From Cytobacillus kochii (GTDB lineage: Bacteria; Bacillota; Bacilli; Bacillales; Cytobacillaceae), in contig NZ_JAIVAM010000017.1 in NCBI RefSeq assembly GCF_020171845.1, forward strand, positions 1-64,000: DNA of 64,000 bases, given 5' to 3'. Every line of letters begins with the position of its first letter. Positions within the stretch are counted from its first letter, which is position 1. The notes beneath the pieces were generated by a model, which was not told where the DNA came from, did no database searches, and saw only the letters and a list, made by a program, of their open reading frames with translations. Made by a program: the position numbers and the translations under genes. Shown piece after piece: positions 1-8,104 of this stretch.

Positions 1-123
1 TTTGAGTAGTTTATTAATCTTATCTGGTTCGTCTGGAAATAAATCCTGTTTCATAGCATTAAATAAAGCCATTTGCTCTGATTTGGTTAGTTCGCTGAAC
101 TCTTCATATACATCTTTCCGCAT
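1..123 (-). CDS. Hypothetical protein, N-terminal part only
   Basis: The reverse strand carries an ATG at 123 preceded by a strong ribosome binding site (taaggaggcg, 7 bases before the ATG). The frame stays open for 41 codons to the window edge, so the 3' end lies outside. The visible residues start MRKDVYEEFSELTKSEQMAL and are mostly charged and helical, with no signal peptide or membrane segment. I do not recognise the family. The start is well supported, the function is unknown. Confidence 0.55.
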   Translation of the reverse strand, partial: MRKDVYEEFSELTKSEQMALFNAMKQDLFPDEPDKINKLLK

Positions 124-645
124 ACTTGAACGCCTCCTTAAACCCCATTTATCAACCCTTTATAAGTATGGTCAAGAAAGCAACAATCTATACGAAAACA
201 GCCTAAAACTAAAAGATTAATCGTGCGATTCCACATGTATAAACTTACGATTTTACAAGTAATAAAGTTATTGAATGTCTCTCCATTTAATTATGGTTCA
301 TCTAAACGAAAAAAAAATCCATATCTCTGGTATAGTACGAAATTGTACTTCTGTATCGTATTAGCTTTTATTGAACGGTCTTACTTACTGTCTTATTGGT
401 CATTAAATGAGCACAAATAATTTCCGCATAATTAACAACAAGATACTCCACTTTCTTTTTGAGGAATATCGGCAGATTCAAACAATTTTTGCAATCTGAT
501 TCAAAGGCACTAATATTTTTCTGACTATCCCTCTTCGTTAGCTCAAAGGTTCTTTAAGTATTCAATTTCGAAACATATAGAGTTTTTTTTGCCATTTCTA
601 CTCAGAAATCACCATTACATATTTCTTCTTAACTACCGGAGAACT
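124..645. other. Intergenic stretch, no gene seen
   Basis: This AT-rich 520-base gap separates the partial gene at the left edge from the TetR gene. The only sizeable open frame (223-420, +) has no ribosome binding site and no recognisable protein character. It must hold the promoter of the left-edge gene, but no convincing -35/-10 pair stands out. I also see no clear terminator behind the TetR gene. Confidence 0.4.
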
Positions 646-1269
646 TCAATCCTTTATCAAAAAAGAGGTAACAATTTCTCGACTCGGTGTTATAAATTCA
701 TTATTCATAGTAATTTTCATCATCGTTAAACCTTGTATCGTCGCAAAATAGAAAAGCGCCATTTCCATGGGATCTCCCTTTTTAAATTGATCTAATATCT
801 GACCTTTTTCAATTAATCGGGCAGTTTGATTGAACATAGCTTTACTCTGCATATTAAGCTGCTGTATTTGAGGAGACAGATTCTCTATTGTTGAGGATTG
901 GTTCATAAGCATTTGAAAATAGGCATACTCATCATCATTATCTAAATCATTTAATATTTCCAATGTTAATTGAAGAATTAACTCAACTGGGGATTCATTG
1001 CTTTGAAACTTTTTTATAATTCTTTTTAACCCTTCCACAGCGTAAGTAACTAATTCATTAAATAAGTCTTCTTTCTTTTTATAATGACGATACATTAACC
1101 CAATGCTAATTCCCGCTTCTTCTGCAATATCCTTCACACCTGTAGCAGCAAATCCTTTCTTTGCAAAAAGCTTTATTGCTGCAGTGTGGATTTTATTTTT
1201 TGTCGCAATCCTCATTGCCTCATATTGCTCTTCTGATCTAGGCAATCTTCTTCTCCCCTTTTTGACCAT
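646..1269 (-). CDS. TetR/AcrR family transcriptional regulator
   Basis: This 207-residue protein has the TetR architecture. Residues 20-70 form a helix-turn-helix DNA-binding domain (IKLFAKKGFAATGVKDIA, then AGISIGLMYRHYKKKEDLF), followed by an all-helical ligand-binding and dimerisation domain. The basic N-terminus (KKGRRRLPRS) is typical. It lies 23 bases downstream of a GNAT acetyltransferase on the same strand and is probably cotranscribed with it. TetR proteins are usually repressors released by a small molecule. The ligand and targets cannot be read from the sequence, and the C-terminal domain gives no subfamily clue. Confidence 0.85.
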   Translation of the reverse strand: MVKKGRRRLPRSEEQYEAMRIATKNKIHTAAIKLFAKKGFAATGVKDIAEEAGISIGLMYRHYKKKEDLFNELVTYAVEGLKRIIKKFQSNESPVELILQLTLEILNDLDNDDEYAYFQMLMNQSSTIENLSPQIQQLNMQSKAMFNQTARLIEKGQILDQFKKGDPMEMALFYFATIQGLTMMKITMNNEFITPSREIVTSFLIKD

Positions 1270-1292
1270 TCTGTTTCCTGATAATAAGTGCT

Positions 1293-1907
1293 TTAATCTT
1301 TCACATATTTCAAAGACAAAAGATGATGAATACCATTTTTCTTAGATATTTTTTCTGGCATAGACTTTCTCTTGTATTCTTTAAAACCCAACTTTTCATA
1401 TAACTGTATTGCCGGGATATTAGTATCTGCTACTTCGTCAATCACATAATCATCATATAGTGTGTTATCAATGATATGATGAATGATTTGAGATGCCACA
1501 CCTTGACCACGAAATTTCTGAGCGGTTCCAACAAACTCAATCGATCCAGTGTTTGTTGGTAAGTGTTCGTAAGGAGCTTCAAATTCCTTTTTCAAAAAAA
1601 CACTGGCTATGCTTCCTTTAAAGAAACCTAAGTGCTTTCTCAACTCTTTTGAATTTAACCTCACAGAATTACTTTTTCTATCTGTACAAGCCGCAAAACC
1701 AGCAATTTCACCATTTACTATTGCTACATAAAATTGGTCTAAAACAAACATATGAGCAAAAGCATTGGCTATAATTTTTTTATCCTTTGAAAAATAACCA
1801 AGCCATTGCGTAAAGCCTTCCGCGAAGATTTCTCCCATCTGTTTTCTTACATTTAAATCAGTTTCAGCAGCAGGAATGATTTTAAGATTTTGATAAATTG
1901 CCCCCAT
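1293..1907 (-). CDS. GNAT family N-acetyltransferase
   Basis: This 204-residue protein carries the acetyl-CoA binding signature near residues 125-140 (FVGTAQKFRGQGVASQIIHH), followed by the usual NIPAIQLYEKLGFKEYKRKS C-terminal element. The ATG at 1907 has a ribosome binding site (aaggggtg) about 6 bases upstream. It is the first gene of a probable two-gene unit with the TetR regulator. The acceptor substrate is unknown; a resistance or detoxification role under control of that regulator is inference only. Confidence 0.8.
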   Translation of the reverse strand: MGAIYQNLKIIPAAETDLNVRKQMGEIFAEGFTQWLGYFSKDKKIIANAFAHMFVLDQFYVAIVNGEIAGFAACTDRKSNSVRLNSKELRKHLGFFKGSIASVFLKKEFEAPYEHLPTNTGSIEFVGTAQKFRGQGVASQIIHHIIDNTLYDDYVIDEVADTNIPAIQLYEKLGFKEYKRKSMPEKISKKNGIHHLLSLKYVKD

Positions 1908-2137
1908 AGAATAACACCCCTTTTTTAATGAGTGAATATATTTTCATTATAAAACAAAAAGGCTACATTGTGAATCCCATAATCTTGTGGATTTACGAAG
2001 CTTTGCCCCCTTTGGCTAACTCTTTTTCTAAAAGGGTTTTTGTCTTAAAAGATTATTCCGTTAAAGAGACAGATTCTTCTGGAATCTTGTATAATAAAAT
2101 CAATAGTTTTTTTCAATTAAAGATAGAGGGTATAAAA

Positions 2138-2989
2138 ATGGATAATGAAACCGCTAAAAATATTAGAGAAAGTTTAACGGCTGATTGTACAAAGTGCTTT
2201 GGACTTTGCTGTACAGCACTTAATATCGTAGCATCAAGTGATTTTCGGATTAACAAACCGGCAGGTACTCCTTGTAGGAATTTGCAGTCTGATTACAGTT
2301 GCCAAATTCATAGTCAGTTAAGCGATAAAGGATTCAAAGGCTGTACAGTATTTGATTGTTTGGGTGCTGGACAAGTCGTTTCTCAAGTTACTTTTAACGG
2401 TCAGAGTTGGCGAGAAAACCCTGACATTGGGGAGAAAATGTTTCAAGTGTTTCCCATCATGGAGCAAATTCATGAAATGATTGCCTACGTGGCAGAAGCT
2501 CTGTCTTACGATATACCGGATAATTTAGCTGATCAGTTGAGGAAACAGTTAAAGGAATTGCAGGATTTAACGAAGTTGGACGCAGATAATTTATTGTCAC
2601 TTGATTTGGTGATTTACCGATTTTCTTTAAATGAACTGCTTACTTCAGCGAGTGATTTTGTTAGGAGAAATACCATTGATAAAATGCCTGGTGATCGAAA
2701 AATTAGAGAGTTTGACCATGGAAGAGCTGATTGGATGGGCAAAAAATTAAAGGGAAAAGATTTAAGAGCAACTGATTTTAGGGGAGCCTATTTAATTGCT
2801 GCGGATATGAGAAATACGGATTTAGGGGCAGTCAATTTTATTGGTGCGGATTTGCGAGATGTTAATTTCAGTGGCGCTGATCTGTCAACCAGTATGTTTT
2901 TGACCCAAATGCAAATTAATTCGACCAAAGGTGATGTAAAGACCATATTACCCTCTCATATACATCGACCTTCTCATTGGATGAATTAA
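2138..2989 (+). CDS. Cys-rich (YkgJ-like) protein with pentapeptide repeats
   Basis: This 283-residue protein has two parts. The N-terminal ~70 residues hold clustered cysteines (CTKCFGLCC, then C-x7-C and GCTVFDC), resembling the metal-chelating YkgJ/UPF0153 pattern. The C-terminal part (about residues 195-255) holds pentapeptide repeats of the A(D/N)LXX type (LKGKDLRATDFRGAYLIAAD and onward), expected to fold as a right-handed quadrilateral helix. I chose the ATG at 2138 because agagggt lies just upstream; an open frame extends back to 1928 but lacks such a site and looks non-coding. No membrane segment. The function is unknown. Confidence 0.75.
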   Translation: MDNETAKNIRESLTADCTKCFGLCCTALNIVASSDFRINKPAGTPCRNLQSDYSCQIHSQLSDKGFKGCTVFDCLGAGQVVSQVTFNGQSWRENPDIGEKMFQVFPIMEQIHEMIAYVAEALSYDIPDNLADQLRKQLKELQDLTKLDADNLLSLDLVIYRFSLNELLTSASDFVRRNTIDKMPGDRKIREFDHGRADWMGKKLKGKDLRATDFRGAYLIAADMRNTDLGAVNFIGADLRDVNFSGADLSTSMFLTQMQINSTKGDVKTILPSHIHRPSHWMN

Positions 2990-3293
2990 TCTTGTTCATG
3001 TTTGTTTATTAACAGAGCCTTTTTGAAGATGGTTTTACTATCAGTCTTATTCAAGAAAATGGCGCTTTATCGGAAGAACACTACATAAATGATCAAACTT
3101 TTTTATAACAAATACTTCAAAAAAAAGCCCATTTTGATCAATCTTTATTTCAAAATAGGCTTTTTAAGTTAACACAAAATATGGTTTTCGAGATATTTCT
3201 TGATCAAACTTTAATCTAAACCACCAGATATATTTTAATCTAGATACAGGCTTTCTATTTCAATATGTGTACTAATAAAGTATATACACTAAA
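2990..3293. other. Convergent intergenic region with terminator and possible gene scrap
   Basis: This gap lies between the converging pentapeptide and SEDS genes. It contains a bidirectional terminator hairpin (annotated separately). Around 3015-3109 (+) a short frame reads like protein (SLFEDGFTISLIQENGALSE, then a stop) but has no start codon or ribosome binding site, so it may be a tiny remnant of a lost gene. Nothing else is evident. Confidence 0.35.
3121..3165. terminator. Bidirectional rho-independent terminator
   Basis: The arms AAAAAGCC-x-ATTTTGA and TCAAAAT-x-GGCTTTTT form a long stem with a 12-base loop, with an A-run before and a T-run after. It can therefore stop transcription arriving from either of the two converging neighbours. 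Confidence 0.8.
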
Positions 3294-4544
3294 TTAATTT
3301 ACCATTGTAGGTTCGACAATATCTTTTCTTCGATAAACGTTCAGAATAAGGCCTAGTAGTGCAGAGTAAACTAGCAACATGCTTCCTCCATAACTAATAA
3401 ACGGCAGGGGTACTACCATAATTGGGACGATTCCAAGACCCATTAGAATGTTCCAACAGGCTGGAACAATAAATAATGCAGCCCCACCGATTACTAATAA
3501 TCTGCCGAATACATCCTTTGTTTTAAAAGCATTTAATGAAATCCGCAAAATAAATACAAAGAGAAGTAGACAAAGGATTATTCCGAATGCCCAGCCAAGA
3601 GCATAGACAAGAAATGGGAATACCAAATCTGTATGTGCTTCAGCGAGCTTTAGATCATTGTAAAGTCCCTTGCCGAACCAACCAGCCTCTGTAAGGATAT
3701 CTTTCAGTGGTATGAGGGTATCTGAGAGAAAGCTATTAGGGAAATAAAGGATCATTGTACTAATGAAAATGATACCTATAAGCAAATTACCCACGGCTAC
3801 TTTAATGGCAAATTGTTTATGAACATAAGAAAAAACATACATCGCTAATACGCAAAAAAAGTATATTATACTAAACATAAATTGTGGGACCATGATGTAG
3901 AGAATGACTGGAGTCCAAAATAGGATTAATAGCATTCCTTGTTTTTTCCAACCCTTAAACTCATTGATTTTGGCAAAAATGCCGGCCCACGCTAAGAAAA
4001 ATAAAAATAAGGATATAGCTGGACCATCAATCGTCATACCCCCGAAAGAAATCCATCTTTTTGCTCCGTTAAGCTCCATGCCAACTAAAAAAGTTGCGAA
4101 AAACAGGATTAAGCCACCTCCATAAAAATACATCCACAAATTTTTCAGTTTCCTGTAATCAAAGAATAGAAATCCTATGAGAGCAAGAATTGCAAGCACG
4201 AGCCAGACTACTTGTTTTTTCATTAAAGAAATGCTAGGTTCTGAAAAACCACCAATCAGTGGAAGAAAACTAATGCCCGCAAGAATGACAAATAAAACAA
4301 TAAGGAGCCAATCCGTTCTCGGTTTATGAAGATGATTCATGTTTTTACCAACGGTAGAGGGATCTCCCATTTCCTCCATTGCCTTTTTATCCGCATCCTT
4401 TATAGATACTCCCCTCTCTTGAAAGGATTGGCTGAGCTCTTCCATATGATTACTAAGCTCCTTTTTGATCATACTGTGAGCTTCCTTGGATTTCACTTGA
4501 GAGATGACTTTACTTAAATATTCCTCAAATTTGGAAGAACTCAT
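3294..4544 (-). CDS. SEDS (FtsW/RodA/SpoVE) protein with N-terminal HAAS domain
   Basis: This 416-residue membrane protein has a soluble N-terminal ~75 residues of the HAAS/permease-prefix type (EEYLSKVISQVKSKEAHSMI, KKELSNHMEEL, MEEMGDPSTVGKNMN). About ten membrane segments follow, ending with the SEDS signature PLPFISYGGSMLL near residue 385. SEDS proteins are peptidoglycan glycosyltransferases acting on lipid II at the cytoplasmic membrane. It is the last gene of an ECF sigma-PadR-SEDS operon and overlaps the PadR gene by 4 bases (ATGA). The HAAS domain, normally found beside PadR regulators, suggests membrane-linked signalling to the regulator (inference). Confidence 0.85.
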   Translation of the reverse strand: MSSSKFEEYLSKVISQVKSKEAHSMIKKELSNHMEELSQSFQERGVSIKDADKKAMEEMGDPSTVGKNMNHLHKPRTDWLLIVLFVILAGISFLPLIGGFSEPSISLMKKQVVWLVLAILALIGFLFFDYRKLKNLWMYFYGGGLILFFATFLVGMELNGAKRWISFGGMTIDGPAISLFLFFLAWAGIFAKINEFKGWKKQGMLLILFWTPVILYIMVPQFMFSIIYFFCVLAMYVFSYVHKQFAIKVAVGNLLIGIIFISTMILYFPNSFLSDTLIPLKDILTEAGWFGKGLYNDLKLAEAHTDLVFPFLVYALGWAFGIILCLLLFVFILRISLNAFKTKDVFGRLLVIGGAALFIVPACWNILMGLGIVPIMVVPLPFISYGGSMLLVYSALLGLILNVYRRKDIVEPTMVN

Positions 4545-4972
4545 AAAGAAGCCTCCTCAATTAAATAGTTCAGTGATGCGCATTGTTTAGAACCTCTATA
4601 CTCCCAAGAAGCTACATATTTTTTTCCTTTTGTAGTTAGAGAATAGTATTTCCTGTCTTCAATCCAGTTGGAAGTAATGATTTTCTTATTTTCAAGTAGA
4701 TGTAAAAGGATATAAAGCTGGCCTTCATTGCTTTTGAAGCTAAGCTCTTTTTTTCGAAATAGTTGAGTGGAAATATCGTACCCATGCTTAGCTCCATCTT
4801 GCAGTGACTCTAATATATTTTTTAGGGTTTCTACTTTCCAGTAATGAAGTTCTAGGTGAGATTGTTTCCTACGGATCGTTTCTTTCACCGCATTTTTTCT
4901 CTCCTCGGAAAAAGAAAGACCTGCAAAATCTTTTTTTATAGAATTCTTTAAGTTATAGAATGGATCGTCCAT
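4541..4972 (-). CDS. PadR-like winged-helix regulator
   Basis: This 143-residue protein has a winged-helix core in its C-terminal half: LQDGAKHGYDISTQLF, then LYILLHLLENKKIITSNW and RKYYSLTTKGKKYV. That is the classic PadR arrangement, ending in the wing that binds DNA. The N-terminal ~45 residues are a basic helical extension not usual for short PadR proteins. It sits 2 bases downstream of the ECF sigma gene and overlaps the SEDS gene by 4 bases, so the three are almost surely translated from one mRNA. PadR proteins mostly act as repressors; here it could modulate the sigma-driven operon (inference). Confidence 0.75.
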   Translation of the reverse strand: MDDPFYNLKNSIKKDFAGLSFSEERKNAVKETIRRKQSHLELHYWKVETLKNILESLQDGAKHGYDISTQLFRKKELSFKSNEGQLYILLHLLENKKIITSNWIEDRKYYSLTTKGKKYVASWEYRGSKQCASLNYLIEEASL

Positions 4973-4974
4973 GA

Positions 4975-5520
4975 TTAAACCTCCTTTTTCATCTTGTTCT
5001 TTAATAATTCTCTGGCATGCTTTAATCTAGTTTTTAATGTATTACGATTGACACCCGTAATCTTGCTGATATTTGCTAATGAAAGCTCCTCGTAGTAATG
5101 TAAAAAGGCAACTTCCCTGTATTTTACTGGTAAATCCATCACAGCGCTTGTTAAACTGTCCGCTACATTTCTTGAGATTATTTCCTCTTCCACATGTTTT
5201 GACTTGGATGGGATATGGTCCCAAATTTTATCGCTGAATTTTATTTTACGATAATGCCAACTACGCAAGTAATCCTTACAATGATTAATGGCAATTCGAT
5301 ATAGCCACGTTTTTATTGATGACTTATGATTAAACTGACCTAGTTTTTCATAGCACTTAATAAATATCTCTTGTGTTAAATCCTCAGCTGTCGTTCGATT
5401 CTTCACATATGAAAAAACAAGATGCAGTACATCATCGCTGTAGTTATCCATTAATTGGCCGATAATTTGTTCAGTATTTTCTATATTATTAACATTTATT
5501 GCTATTTTTTCATCAGCCAT
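4975..5520 (-). CDS. ECF RNA polymerase sigma factor
   Basis: This 181-residue protein has region sigma-2 (VKNRTTAEDLTQEIFIKCYE, then IKTWLYRIAINHCKDYLRSW) and region sigma-4 (LPVKYREVAFLHYYEELSLA, then a helix-turn-helix through ITGVNRNTLKTRLKHARELL). The length is normal for ECF factors. No typical zinc-binding anti-sigma gene follows; the next genes encode a PadR protein and a HAAS-SEDS membrane protein, which may take that role (inference). An ECF-type promoter lies directly upstream, suggesting autoregulation. The start at 5520 has aggggtg upstream. Confidence 0.88.
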   Translation of the reverse strand: MADEKIAINVNNIENTEQIIGQLMDNYSDDVLHLVFSYVKNRTTAEDLTQEIFIKCYEKLGQFNHKSSIKTWLYRIAINHCKDYLRSWHYRKIKFSDKIWDHIPSKSKHVEEEIISRNVADSLTSAVMDLPVKYREVAFLHYYEELSLANISKITGVNRNTLKTRLKHARELLKNKMKKEV

Positions 5521-5548
5521 CTAAGCTTCACCCCTATCACCCATTTTA

Positions 5549-5574
5549 GACGAAGCAAGTATCATTTTGGTTTG
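5549..5574 (-). promoter_or_regulatory. Candidate ECF-type autoregulatory promoter
   Basis: On the reverse strand CAAACC (5574-5569) is followed after exactly 16 bases by CGTC (5552-5549), about 30 bases before the sigma gene start. ECF promoters typically have an AAC motif at -35 and CGTC or CGTA at -10 with 16-17 bases between. The match suggests the sigma factor transcribes its own operon. Confidence 0.45.
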
Positions 5575-5650
5575 GAAAAATTTAAGGGAAAGTAAAGGAA
5601 ATATTTATGTTTATATTGGAATTGAAATTTTAAACCTTCATCTTTGGCGT

Positions 5651-5685
5651 TTGAATTATTTGTACGACTGTACTAAAATAAGTAC
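5651..5685 (+). promoter_or_regulatory. SigA promoter with GTAC operator repeats before tetR gene
   Basis: TTGAAT (5651-5656), a 17-base spacer and TAAAAT (5674-5679) form a good vegetative promoter. The spacer holds GTAC-N4-GTAC (5662-5673), an imperfect palindrome of the kind TetR repressors bind, and a third GTAC at 5682-5685. The predicted transcription start falls on or next to the ATG at 5686, so the mRNA would have almost no leader unless translation starts at 5722. Confidence 0.55.
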
Positions 5686-6315
5686 ATGCGTAAAAAAAGT
5701 AAATCAACTAACCAAAAAGAAATGTCATTCATTGAAAAAGCCCGTAGAGCTCAAATTGTGGAATGTGCAATTGAAACAATTGCAGAAATAGGTTACGCTC
5801 AAGCCTCTTTAGGAAAAATTGCAAAACGTGCAAATATCAGTAAGGGGGTTATTTCTTATCACTTTGCAAATAAAGAGGAATTATTGGAGCAAATACCTAT
5901 CGAATACTATTTAGCTTGGCAAGCCTATATTTCTCCAAGAATAGAAGCTCAAAAATCTCCTAAAGAAATGCTTCAGGTGTATATTGAATCCAACCTTACA
6001 TTTATAGATGAAAATCGTCAGCATGTGTTCGCTGTTATAGAAACGGTTTCTAATAAGAGAACTACTGATGGTAAACTTCAGTTTGCAGCAGACCATGATG
6101 AAGCTATTTTACTTCCAATTGAAAATATTCTTACCCTAGGGATGCAAAAAGGAGTTTTCAGAGAATTTACCAGATCATCAGCAAGGGTGATGGCGTTAAC
6201 AATAAGAAGTGCCATTGACGGGTTCACCCTTGAATTAACGAGGAAGCCTCATTTGGATGTTCAGCAATATACGAGAGAATTGGTTACAATCTTCGATAAA
6301 TCAACTAAAAAGTAA
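5686..6315 (+). CDS. TetR/AcrR family transcriptional regulator
   Basis: This protein of up to 209 residues has the TetR helix-turn-helix near residues 20-70 (IVECAIETIAEIGYAQASLG, then ANISKGVISYHFANKEELL) and a helical effector domain. The start is uncertain. ATG 5686 has no ribosome binding site and coincides with the predicted transcription start, which would make the mRNA leaderless. ATG 5722 (in frame, residue 13) has only a weak aaaaaga upstream but still leaves the whole domain intact. A palindrome in the promoter suggests self-repression. The downstream small Cys-rich gene may be cotranscribed. Confidence 0.82.
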   Translation: MRKKSKSTNQKEMSFIEKARRAQIVECAIETIAEIGYAQASLGKIAKRANISKGVISYHFANKEELLEQIPIEYYLAWQAYISPRIEAQKSPKEMLQVYIESNLTFIDENRQHVFAVIETVSNKRTTDGKLQFAADHDEAILLPIENILTLGMQKGVFREFTRSSARVMALTIRSAIDGFTLELTRKPHLDVQQYTRELVTIFDKSTKK

Positions 6316-6337
6316 GTGGTCACTTAGGAGGATGATT

Positions 6338-6502
6338 ATGATTTACTATGAGGTACTTTGTTATAGTTGTAGACAAGTATTCAGAGTATACGAAGGTTCA
6401 CTAAACTATAAACTATTTAAGGAAAATAGGAGTAAAATTTTTTGTTGCGAAGATTGTAGTCATAAGATACGCATTGATGCTATCAAAAATTTCTTTAGGT
6501 AA
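6338..6502 (+). CDS. Small Cys-rich protein, YlaI (DUF2197)-like
   Basis: This 54-residue protein has two cysteine pairs, CYSC near residue 8 and CCEDC near residue 38, spaced as in a small zinc ribbon. The pattern resembles Bacillus YlaI/DUF2197 proteins, whose function is unknown. I chose ATG 6338 because taggagg lies 6 bases upstream; an ATG at 6332 abuts that site and a longer open frame (from 6257) overlaps the upstream gene. It follows the TetR gene by 22 bases on the same strand. Confidence 0.6.
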   Translation: MIYYEVLCYSCRQVFRVYEGSLNYKLFKENRSKIFCCEDCSHKIRIDAIKNFFR

Positions 6503-6577
6503 CCTAAAGGGACTTTCCTTGTCTTAGAGGCGGAATGAGAAGATACGTCAAACTAATAACTTCCATATTTAGGAAGA

Positions 6578-6615
6578 AAAAAAGACTAGGACTCTAACAT
6601 TCCCCTAGTCTTTTT
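6578..6615 (+). terminator. Rho-independent terminator
   Basis: AAAAAGACTAGG and CCTAGTCTTTTT form a stem with a loop of about 13 bases, followed by a T-run. It ends the tetR/ylaI-like unit. The A-run on the other side would let it work in both directions. Confidence 0.75.
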
Positions 6616-7100
6616 GGTATTTGTAGTTATGGTTCTATTAACATAATCAGTCGAAACATTTTCAAATCACGGGTTTGTGCTTTTATTAATTCCTAGAATA
6701 TATTTTATACTAAGTAAGTCACTTTTTTGAAATAAAGGTAAATTTAAACATATTCAATGATAAAAATAGTTTAATATTTAATCAATGACAGTAATCCTCT
6801 TTTCATAATATCTTACACTATATACCCCGTCTTCATTAACAGAGGAAGAGGTATTTTTGCAAAATATAAAATTAAAAACATCTTACTAATAAACCGTCCG
6901 TACTTTTTGGAATAATAATTTCCCTACTGATTTTTTGTATATAATTTAATAAACATTTGTATTCAAAACGTACTTTTATAAACGTAATGTGGTTTTGATT
7001 TAAATGATTAACATTTAGCGGAATAGATGATTTTTCAATAGATAAAGTGTTCACTAAAAATAAGGAGATATGGCATGTATTGGAATGAAGCTAAAAAGCT

Positions 7101-7298
7101 TTATTGTTCCATCAACTTAATATCTTCACCGTTTTTAGACTTAACACTAAGCCCTTCCCCTTTTGTTAATTTTGCTCTAGACGTTAATTCTCCAAATTGA
7201 GTAAATCTAATCTTTTCTCTATACTCCTGGGTTGCCCTTAATGTTAAACTTTCTTGCCTGTTTCTAAGACCTGTTACGTAAAGAAGGAGTGAGTATGC
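7101..7298 (-). pseudogene. Protein-like remnant without a start
   Basis: The reverse strand carries a stop-free frame of about 65 codons ending at TAA (7103-7101). It reads like a soluble protein C-terminus (VTGLRNRQESLTLRATQEYR, then FTQFGELTSRAKLTKGEGL). An upstream stop (TAG at 7301-7299) and the lack of any ATG, GTG or TTG with a ribosome binding site mean it cannot be translated as it stands. It is probably the tail of a decayed gene. Family not recognised. Confidence 0.35.
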
Positions 7299-7325
7299 CT
7301 AACAAAATAAATTATTATTAGCACC

Positions 7326-8090
7326 TCATTCACTTCCTTGCTGCTTCTTCTTTTCCTTTGCAAAAATATAAAACAAGTACAATCCAATGAGGCTATAAGT
7401 AATGAACATGCCAATGATTAGCTTACTAGATTCAGATAGCGCCGTTTCCTTAAGTAAAATATCTGGTAAGAACAGTGCGAGTAAAACAACTGGAATAATG
7501 ATCGTTTTGCTCCATATGGAGAAGGCGATGATGAGTATGAATATAACGCTCCCCAACACAATACTGCCGATTTCTCCAAAGTTGACGATCGGTGTGTCTA
7601 TCATTGTATCCAAAAATAGTACTAATAGATAAAACAGCATGCTAACGATGATTGGTAACGATAAGATGATTATTTCCTTTGTGACGGATGTCTGTTTTCT
7701 TGACGTATATTTGAATACAATGGAAACACCCATAATAAATAGCAAGGTATAAACAATGATTCCAATGATATTAAATAGACTATAAGCGAGTACTCCGTTA
7801 TCAAGTAAATCTCCGAATATGGTAAAAGCAATCGGTCCCAGCAAGACAAGTGGAAAGTACTTTGCCCATGACGCAAGATCTGGTTTCATTTCACCTGAAA
7901 TACTCTCCATATAGGCACTTGGGGAGTCTCCTACAATTTGGTCAATCGATTTACCATTTGCTTCTGCTTCTATTAGATGATCTTCGAGTTCTGTAGTAAT
8001 CTCCTTAATTTCGTTGAGGTTTTTTCCACTTGATAGTAAATAGATATGCAAGTCCTCAAGAAATTTTCTACTCTTCTGTGTTAATGCCAT
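7326..8090 (-). CDS. HAAS-domain multi-pass membrane protein paired with PadR
   Basis: This 254-residue protein has a soluble N-terminal HAAS domain (residues ~5-75: LEDLHIYLLSSGKNLNEIKE, then LEDHLIEAEANGKSIDQIVG, DSPSAYMESI) and about six membrane segments. HAAS proteins are almost always encoded next to a PadR regulator, as here: the PadR gene ends 14 bases upstream. I chose the ATG at 8090 because ggaggtgg precedes it; the frame runs back into the PadR gene but without a start site. The pair probably senses a membrane condition or compound, with the HAAS protein modulating the repressor (inference). Confidence 0.8.
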   Translation of the reverse strand: MALTQKSRKFLEDLHIYLLSSGKNLNEIKEITTELEDHLIEAEANGKSIDQIVGDSPSAYMESISGEMKPDLASWAKYFPLVLLGPIAFTIFGDLLDNGVLAYSLFNIIGIIVYTLLFIMGVSIVFKYTSRKQTSVTKEIIILSLPIIVSMLFYLLVLFLDTMIDTPIVNFGEIGSIVLGSVIFILIIAFSIWSKTIIIPVVLLALFLPDILLKETALSESSKLIIGMFITYSLIGLYLFYIFAKEKKKQQGSE

Positions 8091-8104
8091 CAGTTCCACC
8101 TCCA

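Larger units (their letters stand above)
6503..7325. other. Long AT-rich intergenic region with gene remnant
   Basis: After the terminator at about 6600 this stretch is very AT-rich. A frame at 6872-7054 (-) reads somewhat like protein but starts at GTG without a ribosome binding site, so I do not call it. A clearer protein-like remnant at 7101-7298 (-) is listed separately. No repeat or RNA structure stands out. Confidence 0.4.

Noticed and set aside
1928-2137. N-terminal extension of the pentapeptide protein
   Set aside because: No ribosome binding site at 1928, hydrophobic and irregular sequence, while ATG 2138 has a good site directly before the Cys-rich domain.
6872-7054. 60-codon frame (-) in the 6.5-7.3 kb gap
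   Set aside because: GTG start without a ribosome binding site in very AT-rich DNA; no recognisable domain.
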